NCBI GenBank assembly: GCA_947624495.1
Contig: CANQKP010000005.1
Span: 1 to 34,297 of the forward strand
Direction: 5' to 3'
Length of the DNA: 34,297 nt
Origin: an uncultured Monoglobus sp.
GTDB lineage: Bacteria > Bacillota > Clostridia > Monoglobales > Monoglobaceae
The notes beneath the pieces were generated by a model. The model ran no database searches. It saw only the letters and a list, made by a program, of their open reading frames with translations, and was not told the DNA's origin. The stretch's first letter is position 1, and every line of letters starts with the position of its first letter. Positions 23,576 to 30,330 of the stretch are shown here, piece by piece. Made by a program: the position numbers and the translations under genes.

Positions 23576-24304
23576 TCAAAGTCTGATGTTCTTTCCCGAC
23601 GCGTTCAGAAATCCCACAAATTTTTCGGCGGTCGTGTTCATAATAAGCTCTTCCGGAAAACCGATCTCCTCAAGCATATTCAGCGCGTTTGAAACATTGC
23701 CCACATCAAACGGCGTGTGCGCGTCAGAGCTGACCACTATTCCGCAGCCGACTTCCTTGCACTTTTCGGCAATACGCCGACAGTTCTCGGCGCTCCTCCG
23801 CCTTACAGAATATGAGTGGTTATTAATTTCTATGCACTTTCCTGCGTCCCTTGCCGCACGGACCACCTTGTCAATATCGTACGGGCATCTCGGATCTCCG
23901 CTGTGTCCTATAATATTCACATAAGGATTTTTTATAACGCCGAGCCATGCCTCGGTGTGATCCTCAAGGTCGCGGTCGTCATAGCAGGGCTGATGAATTG
24001 ATGCAACGACCACCTCGGCTTTTTCAAGATGCTCAACATCCAAACTTATCTCGCCCTTTATATTCAGCACGTTCGATTCGCATCCCTTAAGCAAACGCAC
24101 CCCTTCTATATAATCGGGCAATTCATGCATTGTCGTAAAGTGCCATATGTGCGCGCAGTCGGGCATGGGCGGCGTGTGATTGGTCATACAGACAAGCTCA
24201 AGTCCCCGCTGCGCGGCAACGCGCAGATTTTCCCAAACCGTTCCGAACGCATGGTCGCTGCAGTTGGTATGGGTGTGCGCGTCAACAGCTATTTTAATAC
24301 TCAA
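23576..24304 (-). CDS. PHP-domain phosphoesterase (YcdX-like)
   Basis: 242 residues from a TTG at 24304 with GGAGG upstream; the frame is open seven codons further but without a ribosome site. PHP metal ligands: 'VDAHTHTNCSDHAF' with H10 and H12, 'VCMTNHTPPMPDCAHIWHF', 'GCESNVLN', 'ASIHQPCYDDRDLEDHT', 'NIIGHSGDPRCPYD', 'EINNHSYSVRRR' and 'IVVSSDAHTPFDVG'. The trinuclear-metal set appears complete. YcdX-type enzymes hydrolyse phosphomonoesters. A place between hprK and murB is common in Clostridia. The natural substrate is unknown. Confidence 0.93.
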   Translation of the reverse strand: MSIKIAVDAHTHTNCSDHAFGTVWENLRVAAQRGLELVCMTNHTPPMPDCAHIWHFTTMHELPDYIEGVRLLKGCESNVLNIKGEISLDVEHLEKAEVVVASIHQPCYDDRDLEDHTEAWLGVIKNPYVNIIGHSGDPRCPYDIDKVVRAARDAGKCIEINNHSYSVRRRSAENCRRIAEKCKEVGCGIVVSSDAHTPFDVGNVSNALNMLEEIGFPEELIMNTTAEKFVGFLNASGKNIRL

Positions 24305-24346
24305 AATAATACCTCCAATATACAAACACCAAAGGGCGGCTTGTGT

Positions 24347-25279
24347 TTAACCCAATTGGCTCATCTGTTCGGTGATCCTGCGGTTAAGCTCCTCAGCGGC
24401 GTTATAACCCATTCTCTTCTGTCGGTTGTTCATCGCCGCGACCTCAAAAATCACCGCCAGGTTCCTGCCGGGCTTGACCGGAATTGTCAGCGACGGTATA
24501 TCCAGTCCCAAAATATTCGTGTATTCATCGACAAGACCGAGGCGGTCATACTGCTTGTTCCTGTCCCATGTCTCAAGATGAATTATCATGTCTATGTTCT
24601 CGGAGTCCTTAACTGCGCCCATACCGAATATGTTCTTTACGTCAACAATTCCTATGCCGCGTATCTCGATAAAGTGGCGGATAATATCGGGCGCGACCCC
24701 GATAAGCGTTTTGGATGAGACCTTCTTGATCTCCACCGCGTCGTCGGCAACCAAACGGTGACCGCGCTTTATAAGCTCAACAGCTGTTTCGCTCTTTCCG
24801 CCTCCGCTCTCGCCTACGATAAGCACACCCTGACCGTATATTTCGACCAGAACGCCGTGGCGGGTTATCCTCGGCGCCAATTCAACGCTTAAGTACGCGT
24901 TAAGAGTGCTGGTGAAATACGATGTGGGCTGAGCCGTTCTGAGCACAGGCGTCTCGTATTCCTCGGCAAGCTTAAGCATCTCCGCCGAGGCGTTTCCGTT
25001 TCGGGAAAGAATAACGGCGGAAACATTTTTCTCAAACAACCGCTTAAGGTTGTTGTATCGGACCTCCGCCGAAAGACCTGCCAGATACGTGTTCTCGACC
25101 ATGCCGAAAATCTGGATGCGGCTTGGGTCAAAGTAGTCAAAAAAACCGGTTATCTGAAGTCCGGGACGGTTAACGTCCGCCGTCTCGATCATGATCTCCT
25201 TATCGGGATAGTACAGCTTTTCAAGCTTCATTTCGTGAATAACCTTTTCAAGGCTGACGGTAAAAATTTCATTGTCCAT
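24347..25279 (-). CDS. hprK: HPr kinase/phosphorylase
   Basis: 310 residues. Adds or removes phosphate on Ser46 of HPr, the central switch of carbon catabolite control in Firmicutes. Walker A is 'GESGGGKSE' (156-164), with catalytic H141, 'RLVADDAVEI' (D179/D180) and the signature 'EIRGIGIVDVKNIFGMGAV' (205-223). The C-terminal 'RQKRMGYNAAEELNRRI' helix matches the family. ATG at 25279, with AGGGGAATG upstream. First gene of a six-gene operon running to whiA. Confidence 0.97.
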   Translation of the reverse strand: MDNEIFTVSLEKVIHEMKLEKLYYPDKEIMIETADVNRPGLQITGFFDYFDPSRIQIFGMVENTYLAGLSAEVRYNNLKRLFEKNVSAVILSRNGNASAEMLKLAEEYETPVLRTAQPTSYFTSTLNAYLSVELAPRITRHGVLVEIYGQGVLIVGESGGGKSETAVELIKRGHRLVADDAVEIKKVSSKTLIGVAPDIIRHFIEIRGIGIVDVKNIFGMGAVKDSENIDMIIHLETWDRNKQYDRLGLVDEYTNILGLDIPSLTIPVKPGRNLAVIFEVAAMNNRQKRMGYNAAEELNRRITEQMSQLG

Positions 25280-25313
25280 AGTACATTCCCCTGTTTCAAA
25301 ATTTCATACAATA

Positions 25314-25342
25314 ATTATAATTCAAGACGAATTGTTTGTCAA
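25314..25342 (-). promoter_or_regulatory. Consensus promoter of the hprK-whiA operon
   Basis: On the minus strand TTGACA (plus 25337-25342), exactly 17 bases, TATAAT (25314-25319): a perfect sigma-A promoter about 35 bases before the hprK ATG. No cre-like site is obvious. Confidence 0.9.
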
Positions 25343-25437
25343 TACTATAAAGTATATCAAAAAAGGAGTTCCCGTTAGGCGGCTTTTCATAAGACAGTAA
25401 TATCAAATTACGAAGTCTGCCAAAAAGGGTAAAATTT

Positions 25438-25474
25438 AAAACGGATAGAGAAAACTACGCTCTATCCGTTTTTT
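25438..25474. terminator. Strong orphan terminator, likely bidirectional
   Basis: AAACGGATAGAG (25439-25450) pairs with CTCTATCCGTT (25460-25470) in a perfect 11-bp stem, followed on the plus strand by six T. On the minus strand the stem is followed by TTTTAAATTTTA, also U-rich. No coding gene ends here on either strand. It may bound a small RNA or insulate hprK from the A+T-rich region. Confidence 0.75.
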
Positions 25475-25741
25475 GTGTCTTATGTCCGCATATTATACCC
25501 TTAAAACCGCGTGAAATCTTTTGTTTTTGAGGCTGAGATAAATCAAGCGATAAAAGAATATACCTATCAAAAAAATAGGGGCAGGTGTCACGCAGTAGTG
25601 GAAAAATAGACTTCCAAAACCCACGTAAAACCGTTGTTTTTATGCCTTAATTTTTTAAAAATCTGCTATGGTAATATAATTATATTATCAACCCCAAAAT
25701 TACGGTCTTAAATGTCCACGTTTGTGTAACCGATTTTTAAA
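25475..25741. other. A+T-rich stretch without a recognisable gene
   Basis: No ORF with a start and ribosome site was found. A minus-strand frame of about 60 codons ending in the hairpin at 25455 has no start signal. A short hairpin, CCTAT-CAAAAAA-ATAGG, lies near 25566-25582. The stretch might be remnant DNA from the event that brought in the A+T-rich segment. Confidence 0.4.
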
Positions 25742-25770
25742 TTGAAAAATTTATTGTATTATGGTATTAT
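25742..25770 (+). promoter_or_regulatory. Promoter of the candidate type I toxin mRNA
   Basis: TTGAAA (25742-25747), a 17-base spacer and TATTAT (25765-25770): five of six matches in each box. Transcription from about 25777 gives a leader of about 170 nt before the small ORF, starting with the perfect palindrome GCAGTTATAACTGC (25778-25791). Confidence 0.7.
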
Positions 25771-25886
25771 ATATTTGGCAGTTATAACTGCAAGTGTGGA
25801 ATATTCCGTGCGGAGAAACATTTAAGCATAAATAAAATATGCCTATCTAAAAGGCAGAGCCAAAACATAAGGACGGTTGGCCGCTT

Positions 25887-25938
25887 CACTTCCTTTCTAA
25901 ACACTTAATATCGTGTTTAAGACACAAAGAAAGGAGTG
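25887..25938 (+). promoter_or_regulatory. Hairpin covering the ribosome site of the small ORF
   Basis: CACTTCCTTTCT (25887-25898) pairs with AGAAAGGAGTG (25928-25938) over 11 bp with a one-base bulge, which buries the Shine-Dalgarno AAAGGAG. Inside it AAACAC (25899-25904) pairs with GTGTTT (25913-25918). Translation should need refolding or processing of this leader, as known for type I toxin mRNAs. Confidence 0.7.
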
Positions 25939-25945
25939 GATGCGT

Positions 25946-26029
25946 ATGAAAAATTTGTTTTGCAAAGTTTTTCTTGCATTGCTTGTAATTATCGTAATTT
26001 TTGCGATTTTTGCACAGCCAGTGCAATAG
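25946..26029 (+). CDS. 27-residue hydrophobic peptide, candidate type I toxin
   Basis: ATG at 25946 with AAAGGAG nine bases upstream (another in-frame ATG at 25940 is only three bases from it), stop TAG at 26027-26029. The peptide starts MKNLFCK, runs through one hydrophobic segment of about 17 residues ('VFLALLVIIVIFAIFA', residues 8-23) and ends in QPVQ. Short length, a Lys-containing N-terminus and a single membrane span are typical of type I membrane toxins such as TxpA, Fst or Ldr, but it is not a member I recognise. The surrounding RNA architecture (structured leader, buried ribosome site, convergent antisense RNA) supports the call. A leader peptide or fortuitous ORF cannot be excluded. 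Confidence 0.65.
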   Translation: MKNLFCKVFLALLVIIVIFAIFAQPVQ

Positions 26030-26131
26030 AAAAATAACAACCGCCTTAAAGTTTTGACCGACTCGTAAGGCGATTGTTTGATTACCTTTGAAGCGGCCAA
26101 ACCGTTTTTACGCTCTGCCGTTTCTCTTTCT
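26030..26131 (-). ncRNA. Predicted antisense RNA antitoxin of about 100 nt
   Basis: The consensus minus-strand promoter at 26138-26166 predicts a start near 26131. The RNA would end at a good intrinsic terminator: 10-bp stem 26075-26066 with 26048-26039 (one G-U), then GTTATTTTTCT down to about 26028. It therefore covers the whole region just 3' of the small ORF stop and is fully complementary to the 3' part of the toxin mRNA. Its 5' part also repeats the leader sequence ACGGTT(T)GGCCGCTTCA, so it should compete with the leader for the same 3' arm. Confidence 0.65.
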
Positions 26132-26137
26132 ATGATT

Positions 26138-26166
26138 ATTATATATTAATATTATGCTTTTGTCAA
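26138..26166 (-). promoter_or_regulatory. Consensus promoter for the antisense RNA
   Basis: On the minus strand TTGACA (plus 26161-26166), 17 bases, TATAAT (26138-26143): a perfect sigma-A promoter pointing at the small ORF with no protein gene behind it. It is stronger by sequence than the opposing promoter at 25742, as expected for an antitoxin RNA made in excess. Confidence 0.8.
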
Positions 26167-26539
26167 GGATTTTTCTTAAATCAAAATCGTTAGTAGCAGT
26201 GTCTAAATATCTCAAAAGACAACCATTTCCTGTGGATTGCAATGGCGTTTTAGGCGAAATTTCACATAATATATTCAAAATTGCTTTCCGTCAACTTTTA
26301 ATCCCAACATAATTATATATTTTATCAAAAAACTGAATTTACAGAAATTTCTCCGAAAATTTAAGTTGTTCTTTGTCATAGATTTATTCTGTTTTGCATC
26401 ACATTGTAACAAACTCATTGATACATTTGAATAAGTTTAAATTCTTTCATTTGCAGTATATAAAAGTTTATCATTTATTGATTAATTCTAAATACATCGT
26501 TAGTGTAACTCCGTAATAAATTAAATTTAAAACTATTGT
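26167..26539. other. A+T-rich intergenic stretch
   Basis: About 370 bases without an ORF that has start signals on either strand, and no convincing hairpin. No clear terminator is visible after the large gene ending at 26540. Confidence 0.5.
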
Positions 26540-29500
26540 CTATTCTTCGGATAATATACGTGCCTGAATTGAATAACTGCCATCTTCATTTGGTACATAA
26601 AATAATTCTACATTTTTATACTTTAGTATATATTTTATCAATATATCAAAAATGTCTATATTAACATTCGCATAAATAGGATATACTTGTATAAATGCAT
26701 CGCGCATAGTCTGTGCAAGAATATTTTTATATTGTGTTTCATAATCAAGCGCTTTTGATAAAAGCTCTTCCCATTTTTTTATAATGATTTCTTTATTTGC
26801 ATTATCTGCCTTAATATAATTATCTATAATATACAAAAGTGTATTCTCTGTAATAACAATAAGAAATCTCATATTAAGCATACGTTCCATATATGTAAAT
26901 AGTGTAATAATTGGAGTTTTTATATCACATAGAAAATCAATTATTCCAATACTATCAACGTTAAACTCTTTAAGTTGGGTAATAGCCATTGTAGGTATTT
27001 CAGCACCAACAAAGGTTCTTTTTGTGTTTTTGGATAATGATAAAGCATCGTAATCACATATACCAAATGCTCTCGTAAAGAGTTTGTTATTTATACCTCG
27101 AATGCTAAAATCTTGTTTATTGGAAAGGCACTTGATTTGGGAAACATAATTATTTAACTTTACCGCTTCTTGCATAAGAAGTTGTTTATTTTTTTCAGAA
27201 ACTTCATTAATAAACAATTCATCCTCTATAATACCCATAGAAGCTACTGTGTTTTTTCGATTTTTCTTTATTATATTTTCCGTATCATCTTTAATAGTGA
27301 TGTTTATTGATCTTGGTATGACTACATCATTATTGTTGAGGCTATCAATATCAACACCAATTTTATACATAGCAACAAGTGCCGCATATGAAAGAACATA
27401 ATTTTTACCAGCTATATACTTTGAATGATAAAGTTCTCTAAATATTATATCTTTATTATCTAAAAACAATAAAACTGTTTCTGTATAATTTAAATTTGTA
27501 TGCTTAGATAGGGCAAATAATGGTTGGGGAAGACTCGATAAATCCTTATAGGTATCTAGTAAATTAGAAAAAGGATTTTCAGTAATCGTGTTGGCCTTCA
27601 CCCACTTTTTAAATTCATTAATATTTTTTATTTCATTATTTTGTATGTCAAATGAAAATGCTTTAATTTTTCCGTTTTGGATCATTCTTTTATAGCAAAC
27701 ATTTACAAAATAACTATCAAGAGTTGCAATTTTCTCAATAGTGTATTTAGATTTATTTATCTCAACAGAAACACCACATTTTTTCATAAACAATCCTAAT
27801 TCAATCGCCTTGTTTCTAGTTATGTGTGTAGCATTCTCCCAATTATATGGTTCTTGAGGCAAAATATTTTCGTTGTGTATACAATATGTTTCTTCTTCCT
27901 CATTGTTGTTTTCACATACTAATGAAACTACGGTTTCCGTATCTACATATTCTCTATCAATAGATCTGCTATTAACTTCACTATTTTGTTCCTCTAAATG
28001 TATTCCGATGTAATTTCCGCAAAATTCACTAGCATCAGGGGAATTTAATAAGGCTTTTGTTATTAATTTTTTTGCTTTTATTATATCTGTTTGCATAAAA
28101 GTTTGTGCCGCTAATACTAATAGCCTTGGGCTTCCAATAGCAATTGCTGAACTAATTACATCTTCTTTAACCTGTCGTCTATTCTTGATTGAAAGTAAAA
28201 GTATCAAATCAACAATATAGGCATTATCTTTATAATATGGAAAAATATTCATCAAGGTATCCAATGCTTCAATTTCTTTACCTTGTTGCATATTTATTCT
28301 TGATTTTATATAATCCAAGCTATGTCCTACATTATGTAGTACTGTTTCATAAGACTCGATAACTTTATTTGCGTATTGAACTTTTTCATTTTTTAATAAT
28401 ATAGCAGTAAATATCAAAACAGTAATAACAAAAAATGGGTGTACTTCATCTTTATCCATTTTATTAATAATACAATCTAATAATTGGACTTTTTCATCGT
28501 TATTTGAACTATAATATAATGATACCCAATACTCTAGATACTTACCATATGTATCTTTATATTTTGCTATTATTTTAGCGTCTACATCACCTTTTGTTTC
28601 CTTAATTGCACGAACATATGTTAAATAAAGATATAAATCATTATCAATTAAATACTTATTTTCATTTAAAACAGTCATTATATGTTCTTGTGAACTTTGC
28701 GATTTTTTCCAATAATATGGTAATAGGCCAAAATAATCAGATTTAAGACAATATTTTATTATTTCTGTCTCACTTGCCTGATTATTGTCAATCTTACATT
28801 TTAAAACAATTCCTTTTATTTTTATATTTTGAAACAAATATTCAGACATATTGTCCATTATTTTCAAAGCTTCATCAACATTCAAAATTGATAACGCACG
28901 TAATAAAACTATATAATATTGTTCTTGAATTTTTTCTGATGCATATAAATATATATATTCTTCTTTCTTTAACTCTTCAGCAATGTTTGAAAGTTCGTCA
29001 AATAGTGCAGTTTCTTTATCTATTATCGGTTTATTAAGTAATACTAGTTCTTTCTTTTCATATATTAAAAGTTTATCAACAAAAGTTTTATCGTCACCTA
29101 TTATTGTTTCAATGATGCTATCAATATTGTTATAATTCTCCTTTAATATAACGCTAACAACTATTCTTTTTGTTAACCATATTTCATTCTTAAAATCATC
29201 AATTATATGAATTTGATAAATATTAGTATTACTATCCAAAGTTTTTACAAAAAAACTTTCGGCAAAATCATTAATGAGTTTTTTTACTATGCTTTTTAAT
29301 TGTTGGTTTTTTAAGTTACTCATTAATATTGACAATTTTTCTTTGCAGTTCAAATAGAATAACACTAACAATCGTGCAACATCGTCACTAATGAAAGTAT
29401 TAGCTATTTTGGAATGCGCACTTAAAATATCTTCGTTAATTACTTTATAATTGGATAAGATTTCAAGACCAATTTTAATAGCATTTTCTAAACTATCATT

Positions 29501-30139
29501 TTTCCCACTAATAAGCGGAATAATATTATATACCGTCTCAAGATTTCCTCGAAATAATTCTTTCTTTAAAGCATTATACACACGTATAATATCATCTTCG
29601 TGCATTTGTGAACTTTGTGATAATATTCTAACAGCATTTCTTAATTCATCATTGTTGTCAATTAAACTATTCATTTTATCAATTAAAATATTGGTATCTT
29701 GTTTATTAAAATAAATTATATTTCGAGTTTCGTCTGATAAATTAGAGGTGACATAGCAACGTATTTTTTCAAGAAATTGAAATAAAAAGCTTTTTACTAT
29801 CGTTTCATCATAAACTGAATATTGTTTATTATTACGCTCAAGCAAAGTTTTAAACCGATTTAATTCAAATTTTATAAATTCATCTTCTGTCTGCGTTCCT
29901 AAAGTATATCCACAAGCAAACGAAAAAACATGTTGGAGCACAGCATAATGCTTCAAAAAGTTTTCAAATTCACTAGATGTAATAATTGTTCCATCATTAT
30001 ATTTATAAAATTCTTTTAGCCATCTTTTTAATTTGCGCTTGAACTTATATAATTTGAGTTTTGGATAAAATGTATTTTTTTGATCATATATCGCATCTGA
30101 AATTAGATTGATAACGACATTTACAATATTTGAAATCAT
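26540..30139 (-). CDS. Large island protein: N-terminal helical module, helical repeats, PIN-like C-terminal region
   Basis: 1199 residues, not recognised as a named family. ATG at 30139 with AAGGAG eight bases upstream; a GTG at 30148 overlaps that site. Residues 1-160 are helical, starting with an amphipathic segment (1-18), then 'LKRWLKEFYKYNDGTIITSS', 'FENFLKHY' and 'DEFIKFELNRFKTLL'. Residues about 180-770 are helical and look like degenerate TPR-type repeats, for example 'AKKLITKALLNSPDASEF'. A region at about 880-1180 has PIN-nuclease-like spacing: 'NYVLSYAALVAMYKIGVD' (Ser917 where an Asp would be expected), 'VVIPRSINITIK', 'GICDYDALSLSKNTKRTFVG' (D1029, D1031), then 'SIGIIDFLCD'. There is no P-loop, signal peptide or membrane span. 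A+T-rich codon use marks it as foreign. Together with the next gene it may be a defence pair; that is inference. Confidence 0.75.
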   Translation of the reverse strand: MISNIVNVVINLISDAIYDQKNTFYPKLKLYKFKRKLKRWLKEFYKYNDGTIITSSEFENFLKHYAVLQHVFSFACGYTLGTQTEDEFIKFELNRFKTLLERNNKQYSVYDETIVKSFLFQFLEKIRCYVTSNLSDETRNIIYFNKQDTNILIDKMNSLIDNNDELRNAVRILSQSSQMHEDDIIRVYNALKKELFRGNLETVYNIIPLISGKNDSLENAIKIGLEILSNYKVINEDILSAHSKIANTFISDDVARLLVLFYLNCKEKLSILMSNLKNQQLKSIVKKLINDFAESFFVKTLDSNTNIYQIHIIDDFKNEIWLTKRIVVSVILKENYNNIDSIIETIIGDDKTFVDKLLIYEKKELVLLNKPIIDKETALFDELSNIAEELKKEEYIYLYASEKIQEQYYIVLLRALSILNVDEALKIMDNMSEYLFQNIKIKGIVLKCKIDNNQASETEIIKYCLKSDYFGLLPYYWKKSQSSQEHIMTVLNENKYLIDNDLYLYLTYVRAIKETKGDVDAKIIAKYKDTYGKYLEYWVSLYYSSNNDEKVQLLDCIINKMDKDEVHPFFVITVLIFTAILLKNEKVQYANKVIESYETVLHNVGHSLDYIKSRINMQQGKEIEALDTLMNIFPYYKDNAYIVDLILLLSIKNRRQVKEDVISSAIAIGSPRLLVLAAQTFMQTDIIKAKKLITKALLNSPDASEFCGNYIGIHLEEQNSEVNSRSIDREYVDTETVVSLVCENNNEEEETYCIHNENILPQEPYNWENATHITRNKAIELGLFMKKCGVSVEINKSKYTIEKIATLDSYFVNVCYKRMIQNGKIKAFSFDIQNNEIKNINEFKKWVKANTITENPFSNLLDTYKDLSSLPQPLFALSKHTNLNYTETVLLFLDNKDIIFRELYHSKYIAGKNYVLSYAALVAMYKIGVDIDSLNNNDVVIPRSINITIKDDTENIIKKNRKNTVASMGIIEDELFINEVSEKNKQLLMQEAVKLNNYVSQIKCLSNKQDFSIRGINNKLFTRAFGICDYDALSLSKNTKRTFVGAEIPTMAITQLKEFNVDSIGIIDFLCDIKTPIITLFTYMERMLNMRFLIVITENTLLYIIDNYIKADNANKEIIIKKWEELLSKALDYETQYKNILAQTMRDAFIQVYPIYANVNIDIFDILIKYILKYKNVELFYVPNEDGSYSIQARILSEE

Positions 30140-30169
30140 TTTGAACACTCCTTTTAAAGGCTATGTATC

Positions 30170-30197
30170 ATTATAACATATTACCTTTTTATTTCAA
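30170..30197 (-). promoter_or_regulatory. Promoter of the 1199-residue gene
   Basis: On the minus strand TTGAAA (plus 30192-30197), 16 bases, TATAAT (30170-30175), preceded by an extended TG. It lies about 30 bases before the ATG, so the gene can be transcribed apart from its upstream neighbour. Confidence 0.75.
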
Positions 30198-30330
30198 TGA
30201 TATATAAGAAATAATCTTTGTAATCAAAATTAAACACAATACAAGTTATCCCAAAATGCCCAACACAAAAATATTTCTTAATATATCAACGCTTTATTTT
30301 TTAAGTTGTCAGGATAGTTATATTTATTAC

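Larger units (their letters stand above)
25853..26119. repeat. Long-range inverted repeat enclosing the small hydrophobic ORF
   Basis: Inner arms: ACGGTTGGCCGCTTCA (25873-25888) against TGAAGCGGCCAAACCGT (26089-26105), complementary except for one extra base. Outer arms: GGCAGAGC (25853-25860) and GCTCTGCC (26112-26119). In a plus-strand transcript these would fold the leader onto the 3' region. A MITE-like origin is an alternative explanation. Confidence 0.8.

Noticed and set aside
25280-25342. cre (CcpA) operator at the hprK promoter
   Set aside because: hprK context made it worth looking for, but no WTGNNARCGNWWNCAN-like palindrome is visible near the promoter.
25455-25650. Minus-strand frame of about 60 codons ending at 25455
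   Set aside because: No start codon with a ribosome site, and its end falls in the terminator hairpin loop; I see no family resemblance.
25897-26100. Minus-strand open frame of 67 codons across the small hydrophobic ORF
   Set aside because: It runs through the predicted terminator hairpin of the antisense RNA, has no good ribosome site, and the opposite strand has a better-supported ORF.
25742-26166. Inverted-repeat mobile element (MITE) in place of a toxin-antitoxin locus
   Set aside because: Not ruled out, but the imperfect arms are not at clean ends, no target duplication is seen, and the two promoters, buried ribosome site and terminator are better explained by a type I system.
26540-30139. 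STAND/NACHT-type ATPase in the large island protein
   Set aside because: The helical front and repeats suggested it, but there is no Walker A or B motif anywhere in the protein.
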